Source of the DNA: Actinomycetes bacterium
Lineage (GTDB): Bacteria > Actinomycetota > Acidimicrobiia > Acidimicrobiales > RAAP-2
DNA length: 35,184 bases
Direction: 5' to 3'
Assembly (NCBI GenBank): GCA_021820665.1
Contig: JAKADK010000026.1
Coordinates: 1 to 35,184, forward strand
Positions 18,410-26,235 of this stretch are shown in pieces. The first letter of the stretch is position 1; every line of letters starts with the position of its first letter. The position numbers and the translations under genes were made by a program. The notes beneath the pieces were generated by a model, which was not told the origin of the DNA, did not search any database, and saw nothing but the letters and a program-made list of their open reading frames with translations.

Positions 18410-20527
18410 TCAGGTCGTGGCGCCGGCCGGCGCCGGCGCGCCGGCTCCAACCACCGGATCCGGGGACGCCAGGGCCCGGAGCTCGGCCACCTCGTCCCGG
18501 AGGAGCGCCGCCTCCTCGAACCGGAGCTCCTCGGCCGCCCGGAGCATCTCTTCTTCCAGCCGGGCGACGAGCGTCCCGAGCTCTGCCGCATCAGGTCCGA
18601 TCGCCCCGGCCAGCTCCCGGGCCACCTGCCTCGGGTCCACGCCCCGCGCCGCCGGAGCCCGGCGGCCCCGGCCCCGGTCCGGGCCCGGTGCCGAAGGGGA
18701 CCCGCCCGGACCACCGCTGCCGTCTCCCCCGCTCCTCACCCGGCCGAGGATGTCGCTGACCGCCTTCACGACGGTGCGGGGGTCGATCCCGTGCTCGGCG
18801 TTGTAGGCGAGCTGGCGGGCCCGCCGGCGTTGCGTCTCCCCGATGGCGACCCGCATGGCATCGCTGATGGCGTCGGCGTACATCACGACCCGGCCGTCGA
18901 CGTTGCGGGCGGCCCGGCCCATCGTCTGGATCAGCGAGGACGCCGACCGGAGGAAGCCCTGCTTGTCGGCGTCGAGGATCGCCACCAGCGCCACCTCCGG
19001 CAGGTCCAGCCCCTCGCGCAGGAGGTTGATGCCGACCAGGACGTCGAAGCGCCCCAGGCGCAGGTCGCGCAGGAGCTCGATGCGGGCCATCGTGTCCACG
19101 TCCGAATGGAGGTACTGCACCCGGACGCCGTGCTCCGCCAGGTAGTCGCTCAGATCCTCCGCCATCTTCTTCGTCAGGGTGGTGACGAGGACGCGCCATC
19201 CGGCGGCGACGGTCCGTTCGATGCGGACCAGCAGGTCGTCGATCTGCCCGGTGGTCGGGTGGATGTCGACCTCCGGGTCGACGAGGCCGGTCGGGCGGAT
19301 GACCTGTTCGACCACCTGGGAGGAGTGCTCGATCTCCCACGGGCCGGGCGTGGCGGAGAGGAACACCGTCTGACCGGTGCGTTCCAGGAACTCCTCGAAC
19401 CGCAACGGGCGGTTGTCGAGAGCGGAAGGCAGGCGGAAACCGTGTTCCACCAGGGTCTCTTTGCGCGAGCGATCACCGGCGTACTGACCGCGGAGCTGGG
19501 GCACGGCCACGTGGCTCTCGTCCAGGACGACGAGGAAGTCCTTCGGGAAGAAGTCGAGCAGCGTGAAAGGCGCCTCGCCGGGAGCGCGGCCGTCGAGGTG
19601 CCGGCTGTAGTTCTCCACGCCGGAGCACACTCCGGTCTCGGCCAACATCTCCAGGTCGTACTCGGTACGCATCCGGAGCCGCTGGGCCTCCAGGAGCTTC
19701 CCCGCCCCTTCGAGCTCGGCCAGGCGCTGGCGTAGTTCGGCCTCGATGCCGGCCACGGCCCGACGCAGCGTCTCCTCGCCCGTGCCGTAGTGCGTCGAGG
19801 CGAACACGACCAGCTCGTCCAGGTCGGGCCCGATCTCACCGGTCAGCACGTCGAAGGACCGGATCCGCTCGACCTCGTCGCCGAAGAACTCGATCCTGAC
19901 GGCCCGTTCCTCGTAGGCGGGGTGGATCTCGACGGTGTCCCCGTGCGTGCGGAACTGGCCCCGGACCAGGTTCACGTCGTTGCGGTCGTAGTTGAGCTCC
20001 ACCAGGCGGCGGAGGAGCGCCCGGTGGTCGTGGTGCTCTCCCGGCCGGAGCACCACGATGCGATCGCGGTACTCGTCGGGCGAACCGAGGCCGTAGATGC
20101 ACGACACCGAGGCGACCACGATGGTGTCCCGCCGGAGCAGGAGAGACGACGTGGTGGCGTGGCGGAGCCTGTCGATCTCGTCGTTGATCGCCGAGTCCTT
20201 CTCGATGTAGGTGTCCGACGACGGCACGTACGCCTCGGGCTGGTAGTAGTCGTAGTAGGACACGAAGTACTCGACGCGGTTCCGGGGGAAGAGCTCGTGG
20301 AGCTCGGCGGCAAGCTGGGCGGCCAGGGACTTGTTGGGCTCGATGACCAGGGTCGGGCGCTGGAGCGCCTCGATGGTCCAGGCGATGGTGGCCGTCTTCC
20401 CGGACCCGGTGATCCCGAGGAGGGTCTGGTAACGGTCCCCGCGCTCGACTCCGGCGACCAGGGCTTCGATGGCCGCCGGCTGGTCTCCAGAGGGTCGGAA
20501 CGGCGAGACGACCTCGAACGCCGGCAT
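18410..20527 (-). CDS. uvrB: Excinuclease ABC subunit B
   Basis: This 705-aa helicase-like protein verifies DNA damage and recruits UvrC. Walker A is GITGSGKTA (about 38-46). The damage-probing beta-hairpin region [21 protein letters not shown] is intact. The Walker B DESH box is in [12 protein letters not shown], and helicase motif VI is in [21 protein letters not shown]-terminal UVR motif ([17 protein letters not shown]) would contact UvrC. A Gly/Pro/Arg-rich linker of about 40 residues precedes the UVR domain. Homology begins at ATG 20527 although the frame is open further. It follows coaE on the same strand. Confidence 0.98.
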   Translation of the reverse strand: MPAFEVVSPFRPSGDQPAAIEALVAGVERGDRYQTLLGITGSGKTATIAWTIEALQRPTLVIEPNKSLAAQLAAELHELFPRNRVEYFVSYYDYYQPEAYVPSSDTYIEKDSAINDEIDRLRHATTSSLLLRRDTIVVASVSCIYGLGSPDEYRDRIVVLRPGEHHDHRALLRRLVELNYDRNDVNLVRGQFRTHGDTVEIHPAYEERAVRIEFFGDEVERIRSFDVLTGEIGPDLDELVVFASTHYGTGEETLRRAVAGIEAELRQRLAELEGAGKLLEAQRLRMRTEYDLEMLAETGVCSGVENYSRHLDGRAPGEAPFTLLDFFPKDFLVVLDESHVAVPQLRGQYAGDRSRKETLVEHGFRLPSALDNRPLRFEEFLERTGQTVFLSATPGPWEIEHSSQVVEQVIRPTGLVDPEVDIHPTTGQIDDLLVRIERTVAAGWRVLVTTLTKKMAEDLSDYLAEHGVRVQYLHSDVDTMARIELLRDLRLGRFDVLVGINLLREGLDLPEVALVAILDADKQGFLRSASSLIQTMGRAARNVDGRVVMYADAISDAMRVAIGETQRRRARQLAYNAEHGIDPRTVVKAVSDILGRVRSGGDGSGGPGGSPSAPGPDRGRGRRAPAARGVDPRQVARELAGAIGPDAAELGTLVARLEEEMLRAAEELRFEEAALLRDEVAELRALASPDPVVGAGAPAPAGATT

Positions 20528-20636
20528 GGTCGCATCGTACCGGGGCCGGCCGCTCCCGGGACCGGTGGACGCTCCTCCGCCGGAGCTCGGGTGGTCGGCA
20601 ACCGCACGGTCGGGCGACCGCACCCCGGGTACCGGG

Positions 20637-21278
20637 TCAGCCGGGCGGCGCGGGGTCAGCCGGGTACCGGCGGGCGGCGGCCCCCAGGACCGACAGCTCG
20701 GCCCACAGCCGGTCGACCTCCGCCTCCAGGTGGTCCCGATCGCCACTGTTGTCCACCACCAGGTCGGCCAGGGCAAGACGGGCTGACCTGTCCATCTGGG
20801 CGGCCATGCGGGCGGCGGCGTCGGCGGGGTCCATCCCCCGTTGTTCGACCAGCCGGGCGAGGGCGACGGCCGGGTCGGCGTCGACGACGACCACGGCGGC
20901 CAGGCCCAGGGTGGCGCGGTGCGCAGCGGTGAGCAGCGGGATCTCGATCACCACCACGCGGTCGGTGCCGGCGTGCTCCTCTTTCAGCCGGAAGAGCTCG
21001 GCCCCGATCGCCGGGTGGGTGATGCCGTTCAACGCCTCGAGGGCGGACGTGTCGTCGAACACGACGGCCGCCAGGGCACGGCGGTCGATCGCCCCTTCGG
21101 GGTCCAGGACACCGGTCCCGAACCGCTCGACCAGGGCAGCGTGGACGGCGGTCCCCGGCTCCACCACCCGCCGGGCGACGGCGTCGGCGTCGATCACCAC
21201 CGCGCCCCGCGCTCCGAGGGCCCGGCCCACCTCTGACTTCCCCGAGCCGATGCCCCCCGTCAGCCCCACCGTCACCAT
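20637..21278 (-). CDS. coaE: Dephospho-CoA kinase
   Basis: This 213-aa enzyme phosphorylates dephospho-CoA in the last step of coenzyme A synthesis. The P-loop is [13 protein letters not shown] (5-17), followed by [15 protein letters not shown], and the lid and substrate region includes [11 protein letters not shown] and [32 protein letters not shown]. Length is normal for the single-domain form. ATG 21278 has AAAGGA 8-13 nt upstream, and the frame continues far upstream without homology. Adjacent location to uvrB is usual in Actinobacteria. Confidence 0.96.
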   Translation of the reverse strand: MVTVGLTGGIGSGKSEVGRALGARGAVVIDADAVARRVVEPGTAVHAALVERFGTGVLDPEGAIDRRALAAVVFDDTSALEALNGITHPAIGAELFRLKEEHAGTDRVVVIEIPLLTAAHRATLGLAAVVVVDADPAVALARLVEQRGMDPADAAARMAAQMDRSARLALADLVVDNSGDRDHLEAEVDRLWAELSVLGAAARRYPADPAPPG

Positions 21279-21292
21279 GCTGTCCGTCCTTT

Positions 21293-21322
21293 CCCCTGCT
21301 CCCCTGCTCCCCTGCTCCCCTG
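21293..21322. repeat. 8-bp tandem repeat upstream of coaE
   Basis: CCCCTGCT occurs in three full copies plus six bases of a fourth. On the coaE strand it reads as a purine-rich GGGGAGCA array ending 15 nt before the start codon, directly upstream of the AAAGGA ribosome binding site. Copy-number changes would alter the leader but not the protein. Confidence 0.9.
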
Positions 21323-21477
21323 TCCGTGGGGCACAGCGCTTCCCGACCGGTTCGGCACGGTTCCCCCGGACTCGTGGGGCGCCGCCCTCCAGAAACCTCG
21401 CGCCCGGGCGCGGCCGCCGACCCGAGGAGACCGATCCGGGCCAGCCTCGCTCCCCGCCCGGGCCGGTGCCACCCACG

Positions 21478-23616
21478 TCATGGCCGAGCCGAGCGATCGA
21501 GGGTCCGGCACAGCGTCGGCGTGGGCTGCCTGCCGGCCGTGGCCACCACCGACAGCGGGCCGTTCCGGGCGCCACCGGGGTGGTCGATCGTGACCCGTCC
21601 GGTGCCCGAGAACGGACCCTGCAGCTTCGCCACACCGTCGACCGTCACCGTCAGCGCGTGCCGGGCGACGTCGGTCGTCACGTCGACAGCCACGGACTGC
21701 CCGGACCGCACCACCGTGGGCACCGCTCCGACGTGGAACCGGGGGTCGGTCACGACGAAGGTGAGCCGGAGCCGGCCTCCGCCAAGCGGTGTCGCCGAGG
21801 CGGCCACCGTCGTGGGGCCGATCGACACCAACGGCACGCGTGCTGCGCTTCCCGGTGCCGACGAGCCGGCCGTGACGTCGAAGACATGCTCGTAGGCCGG
21901 ACCCAGCTCCACCGGCAGCCAGGTCGCTCGCTCGTAGTACTGGAGCGGCACCGTCCGGTAGTACTCCCCGTCGGAGACGTAGAGCCCGGCGCACGAGCCG
22001 ACGACATCGAGCTGGCCAGCGGGTGCCCAGCCCGGGAGGGAGCGCACCCGGCGCACCGGCGGGCCGGCCAGCCCCAAGGCCTCGTCGATGACATGCTGGT
22101 CGGTCACGAACGTCCGCGTCTGAGCCATGGAGAACTCACTGGACGGCACGATGGCGATCCCGACGTTGATCGCCACGCTGAGCACGGCCAGGGCGACCAC
22201 GGCGCCGGCCAGCAGGCCGCGGGAGAGCGCACCCCGACCACTCGCCCGGCGCCACAGGTCGACGAAGCCGACGGCGGCGGCCAGCGCCAGGAAGGGAACG
22301 TAGTCCCCCAGGTACCGTTCCGAGATGTAGCCCCACAACAAGAGCGCTCCACCGGCCGCCGCCGTGGCGACCAGGAGGATGCGCACGAGAGCCGGCCGGG
22401 CGATCCGGCCGGGCAGGAAGGCGACGACCACTCCCCACGCACCGGCCAGGAACAAGAGCGGCATCGACGACGGCATGCTGGCGGTCCGGTAGACCCGGTC
22501 GAAGAGGATGCCGGAAAGCCGGACCGCCGGGATGGCCGGCAGCGTGAGGAACGGAAAGCTCCCCGTCACCCCCAGGCCGTCGGGACGGAGGTAGGCCAGG
22601 GCGTCGCTGGGCAGGAAGTGGAGCCCGACCTCGGAGCCGTGGTTGGACGCCAGGAACTGGCGCCGGTGGGCATTCACCATCGACCAGACCTGCTCGGTCA
22701 TGGCCGGCCCGAACGGGACCCCGAACTTCAGCCAGTTGACCGCCAGTCCCACCAGGAGCGGGACGATCCCGGCAAGCACCATGGGCCAGAACCAGCGCCG
22801 GTAGTGGTCGCCGGGTCGCTTCGACCGGAACCAGACGGCAAGGAGAACGGCCCCGATCACGCATGCCCACCCGGTGGTGAGCCGGTCCAGGTTGGCAGCG
22901 AGGATCAGCGCACCACAGCCGAGGAGGCGCAGCCATGTGGGACGCTCCGCCATCCCGAGCAAGGCGAACGTCGCTCCCACCGTGAGCGCCACGCTCCAGG
23001 CGATGTCCTCGTTGAAGACGAAGGGGGTCTCGGCCAGGTAGACGAGCACCGAACCCCCTGTCACGGTGGCGACCAGCGCGCCGCCGGCGATCGCCTCCGG
23101 CCAGCCCATCGCCACCGAGCCCCGGAGGAGGACCCGGACCCGCCACACCAACGCCGCGGCGAACAGCGCCGTCACGATCCAGGCCAGGAGCATGGACGGC
23201 GCCGTGAGCCGGCCGTCCAGCCTACTGGTCACGAGCAGGACCGGCATGCGCAGGAGCGACGGGAACAGACCGAAGTAGGTGTACTGATGGCCGTCGTGGT
23301 TGAACGCCTCGATCCCGATCGACCCCTTAGGGAGCCACAGGTGGCCGTGGAACATGGCCCGAGCCTGGAGGTCGTAGTAGTTGTCCTCGTAGATGGTGGT
23401 GCGCAGCGGGTTCGGCGACTCCCAGGGGCCCCACAGCGTCCACACGTAGGGCACGGCCACGAGCGCCAGCGCCACCGCCGACGCAACCGTGAACCGCCGG
23501 CGGCCGGCGGGCACGTCCGCCGGACCGGCAGCCGTCGTGCCGTCGGGTGCAGGCTCCGCCGGGCTGGCGGCGACGGTGGTGGTCCCGACCTCCCCGGCGG
23601 TCGTTGGTGACGTCAC
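21478..23616 (-). CDS. Polytopic membrane protein, GT-C glycosyltransferase-like (paralogue 1)
   Basis: This protein of about 712 aa has a disordered N-terminus, a first membrane helix near 43-62, and roughly ten further hydrophobic segments. A C-terminal, probably extracytoplasmic, region of about 200 residues is rich in beta-strand-like sequence. After the first helix comes TTIYEDNYYDLQARAMFHGH (about 73-92). This resembles the acidic first outer loop of GT-C enzymes, which use polyprenyl-phosphate sugars. It is clearly homologous to the protein encoded at 26236-28353 (shared GIEAFNHDGHQYTYFGLFP and FNEDIAWSVALT-type blocks). It is divergent from the GT2 fusion gene. The start at GTG 23616 is a choice, and GTG 23655 is possible. 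The enzymatic role is inferred, and substrate is unknown. Confidence 0.75.
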   Translation of the reverse strand: MTSPTTAGEVGTTTVAASPAEPAPDGTTAAGPADVPAGRRRFTVASAVALALVAVPYVWTLWGPWESPNPLRTTIYEDNYYDLQARAMFHGHLWLPKGSIGIEAFNHDGHQYTYFGLFPSLLRMPVLLVTSRLDGRLTAPSMLLAWIVTALFAAALVWRVRVLLRGSVAMGWPEAIAGGALVATVTGGSVLVYLAETPFVFNEDIAWSVALTVGATFALLGMAERPTWLRLLGCGALILAANLDRLTTGWACVIGAVLLAVWFRSKRPGDHYRRWFWPMVLAGIVPLLVGLAVNWLKFGVPFGPAMTEQVWSMVNAHRRQFLASNHGSEVGLHFLPSDALAYLRPDGLGVTGSFPFLTLPAIPAVRLSGILFDRVYRTASMPSSMPLLFLAGAWGVVVAFLPGRIARPALVRILLVATAAAGGALLLWGYISERYLGDYVPFLALAAAVGFVDLWRRASGRGALSRGLLAGAVVALAVLSVAINVGIAIVPSSEFSMAQTRTFVTDQHVIDEALGLAGPPVRRVRSLPGWAPAGQLDVVGSCAGLYVSDGEYYRTVPLQYYERATWLPVELGPAYEHVFDVTAGSSAPGSAARVPLVSIGPTTVAASATPLGGGRLRLTFVVTDPRFHVGAVPTVVRSGQSVAVDVTTDVARHALTVTVDGVAKLQGPFSGTGRVTIDHPGGARNGPLSVVATAGRQPTPTLCRTLDRSARP

Positions 23617-23651
23617 GGGCTGACCGCTACCATGTCGGGGCCGGCAGGATA

Positions 23652-23672
23652 CCACCGCGGGGCGAGCGGTGG
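23652..23672. promoter_or_regulatory. Inverted repeat in divergent promoter region
   Basis: CCACCGC (23652-23658) and GCGGTGG (23666-23672) form a perfect 7-bp inverted repeat separated by 7 nt. It lies between the divergent paralogue 1 and GT2 fusion genes. The spacing of the half-sites fits a dimeric repressor operator, but a hairpin or chance are alternatives. Confidence 0.35.
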
Positions 23673-23735
23673 ATCATCGGACGGGGGACGGAGCGCCGGT
23701 AGGCACGAGGACGTACGGCGGTCGAGGGAGGTCTG

Positions 23736-25226
23736 ATGGCCGCAAAGGATACAGTGCCGGTCGCCGCGGGCGGTCGTGGCGCGGCGTCCGTCGAGCCGGC
23801 TCGGTCGGCACGGATCGGCGTGCTGGTCGTGGCGTACAACGCCGCCTCGACACTGGCGGCGGTGCTCGACCGGCTCCCACCCGCCTTCCGCGAGCGGGTG
23901 ACCGAGGTGGTGGTGTGCGACGACGCCTCCAGCGACTGCACCTACACGGTCGGCAAGGACTACCAGGCCCAGACCGACCTCCCGCTCACGGTCATCCGCC
24001 GGCCTCAGAACCTCGGCTACGGCGGCAACCAGAAAGCCGGCTACCGGTGGGCCATCGACCACGGCCTCGACATCGTCGTGCTGCTCCACGGCGACGGCCA
24101 GTACGCCCCGGAGGTCATCGAAGACCTCGTCGCCCCGTTCGAGGATGCCAGCGTCGATGCCGTGTTCGGGTCGCGGATGATGGTGCCGGGTTCGGCCCGG
24201 CTCGGCGGGATGCCCCTCTACAAGTTCGTTGGCAACCGCATCCTGTCCCGGTTCTCCAATGCCGCCACCGGCCTGGAGCTGACCGAATGGCACAGCGGCT
24301 ACCGCGCCTACCGGGTCGAGGCCCTCCGGGACATCGACTTCGAGTCGAACTCCGACGGTTTCGACTTCGACACCGAGATCATCCTCCAGCTCCACGAGGC
24401 GGGGAAGTCCATCGTCGAGGTTCCCATCCCCACGTACTACGGCACGGAGATCTGTCACGTGAACGGCCTCGGCTATGCCAGGGACGTGGCCGCCGACGTC
24501 GTCCGCTACCGCATCCACAAGATGGGCTTCGGGTCGGGGGAGATGGCCACTGGCGACCAGGGCTACGACCTGAAGATGACCTCGCAGTCGTCCCACCGGA
24601 AGATCCTCGACTGGGTCGGGTCCTCACCACCGAAGCGCATCTTGGACCTCGGGTGCTCCAACGGCCGCTTCGGCGAGCTCCTCCGTCTCGAGGGCCACAC
24701 CGTCATCGGGGTCGACACGGAAAAGCTCGAGGGCGTAGGTGACCGCCTCGACGGGTTCGTGGAGGCGGACCTCAACGACGGCCTGCCGGCGGAGGTGGGG
24801 GGCGGCTTCGACGTGGTCATCGGCGCCGACGTCTTCGAGCACCTGGCCGATCCGGCGGCCCTGCTGGCCCAGCTCGGCACGGTCCTCGCCCCGCGTGGCG
24901 TGGTCGTGGCGAGCGTCCCCAACTTCGCCCACTGGTACCCGCGCATCCGGGTGGCGATGGGTCGCTTCGACTACGACCGCCGCGGCATCTTCGACGCCGG
25001 ACACCTGCGGTTCTTTACCCGGACCAGCTTCGAGCGGATGGCGAAGGGGGCCGGCATGCGGGTCCGCCGGCGGGCGTCGACCGGCCTCCCCCTGGAAGTG
25101 GCCGAGCGGGGTGGTCCCGCTCCGTCGGGTCTCGTGCGGACCGTCGGAGCGCTCGACCGGGCCGGCCTGACGCTCGCGCCGAACCTGTTCTCCTACCAGC
25201 TCCTCTTTGAGTTGGAGCCCTGTTGA
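23736..25226 (+). CDS. GT2 glycosyltransferase fused to SAM-dependent methyltransferase
   Basis: This 496-aa protein joins two enzymes. Residues about 26-265 are a GT2 domain of the dolichol/polyprenyl-phosphate sugar synthase type: IGVLVVAYNAA, VVVCDDASSD, RPQNLGYGGNQKAGY, LLHGDGQY with Asp120 in the DxD position, then FGSRMM and WHSGYRAYRV. Residues about 285-490 are a class I methyltransferase: SAM motif I ILDLGCSNGRFG (302-313), VIGVDTEK, a VFEHLADP block and SVPNFAHWYPR. The GT2 half probably makes a lipid-linked sugar donor. The methyl acceptor is unknown. ATG 23736 has GGGAGG upstream. The stop overlaps the next gene by 4 nt. Confidence 0.9.
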   Translation: MAAKDTVPVAAGGRGAASVEPARSARIGVLVVAYNAASTLAAVLDRLPPAFRERVTEVVVCDDASSDCTYTVGKDYQAQTDLPLTVIRRPQNLGYGGNQKAGYRWAIDHGLDIVVLLHGDGQYAPEVIEDLVAPFEDASVDAVFGSRMMVPGSARLGGMPLYKFVGNRILSRFSNAATGLELTEWHSGYRAYRVEALRDIDFESNSDGFDFDTEIILQLHEAGKSIVEVPIPTYYGTEICHVNGLGYARDVAADVVRYRIHKMGFGSGEMATGDQGYDLKMTSQSSHRKILDWVGSSPPKRILDLGCSNGRFGELLRLEGHTVIGVDTEKLEGVGDRLDGFVEADLNDGLPAEVGGGFDVVIGADVFEHLADPAALLAQLGTVLAPRGVVVASVPNFAHWYPRIRVAMGRFDYDRRGIFDAGHLRFFTRTSFERMAKGAGMRVRRRASTGLPLEVAERGGPAPSGLVRTVGALDRAGLTLAPNLFSYQLLFELEPC

Positions 25227-26218
25227 CGGCGGCTTCCGGGACGGGAAGGGTACCGGCCGTCCCACTCGACCCTGAGGCGATGGAGCCCGGAAGACAGGCG
25301 GTGGAGCCGGCACCGGAGGGAGCACCGCCGTCGGCGCCGGCAGGGCTCCAGCGGGCCGCACCCGTCTCCGACCGGCCGCTGGTGGACCTCGACCGCCTCG
25401 AGGCCCAGCTCGACGAGCTCGCGCCCCGCTACCGGGATGCCCGACCCTATCCCCACATCGTCCTGGAGGACTTCCTCGCGCCCGAGACCCTGGCCCGGGC
25501 GATCGAGGAGTTCCCGTCGCTCGACCCGGAGCGCTGGAACCACTACGTCCACGCCAACGAGCGGAAGTTCAGCCACACCGATCCGGCGACGTGGGGACCC
25601 ACCCTCCAGGCCGTCCTGGCCGAGTGCAACTCGCCGCGGTTCGTCAACTTCGTGAGCCGGCTCACGGGGGTGCCGGAGCTGATCCCGGACCCGTCGCTCG
25701 AGGGCGGCGGCCTCCACCAGTCGACGGCCGGGGGCTTCCTCAACATCCACGCCGACTACACCGTCCATCCCCACCACGCCCACTGGCGCCGGCGCGCCAA
25801 CCTCCTCCTCTACCTCAACGAGGACTGGCGACCGGAGTTCGGCGGAGACCTGGAGCTGTGGAGCACCGACATGAAGCAGTGCGTGGAGAAGATCGCCCCC
25901 ACCGCCAACCGGGTCGTGATCTTCACCACCGACGTCGACTCCTTCCACGGCCACCCTGAGCCGATGCGCTGCCCACCCGACCGGGCCCGGCGCTCGCTCG
26001 CCCTCTACTACTTCACGGTCGAGGACCACCCCCTGGTCCGGTCGACCGAGTACCGAGCCCGGCCGGGAGACGGCCTCCACTCGGTCCTGATCTATGCCGA
26101 CAAGCAGCTCTTGCGGGCCTACGACCGCGCCAAGCGTCACTTCGGTATCTCGGACCAGGCGGTGAACGCGCTCCTCCGACGGCTCGAGCGGCTCCGGCGT
26201 CGCCGGCGGCAGCCCTGA
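25223..26218 (+). CDS. 2-oxoglutarate/Fe(II)-dependent oxygenase (prolyl-hydroxylase-like)
   Basis: This 331-aa protein has the double-stranded beta-helix pattern of 2OG/Fe(II) dioxygenases. The iron triad is visible as His176 and Asp178 in NIHADYT, with a distal histidine in FHGHPEPM (His242 or His244). The 2OG-binding arginine is in ARRSLALYYF (about 256-257). The segment YPHIVLEDFL before the core is typical of the P4H-like group. Members often occur in surface polysaccharide clusters, where the substrate is usually unknown. The TTG start at 25223 overlaps the upstream stop (TTGA) and has GGAG close by. ATG 25280 is an alternative. Confidence 0.87.
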   Translation: MTAASGTGRVPAVPLDPEAMEPGRQAVEPAPEGAPPSAPAGLQRAAPVSDRPLVDLDRLEAQLDELAPRYRDARPYPHIVLEDFLAPETLARAIEEFPSLDPERWNHYVHANERKFSHTDPATWGPTLQAVLAECNSPRFVNFVSRLTGVPELIPDPSLEGGGLHQSTAGGFLNIHADYTVHPHHAHWRRRANLLLYLNEDWRPEFGGDLELWSTDMKQCVEKIAPTANRVVIFTTDVDSFHGHPEPMRCPPDRARRSLALYYFTVEDHPLVRSTEYRARPGDGLHSVLIYADKQLLRAYDRAKRHFGISDQAVNALLRRLERLRRRRRQP

Positions 26219-26235
26219 CGCTAGATTCTCCCCCC

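Noticed and set aside
20625..20670. Short direct repeats (CCGGGTACCGG and GGGTCAGCCGGG, two copies each) at the 3' end of coaE
   Set aside because: Short, interrupted and GC-rich, with no linked element or plausible function.
19790..23610. Long plus-strand open frames opposite uvrB, coaE and paralogue 1
   Set aside because: They cross several genuine genes and show only low-complexity shadow sequence.
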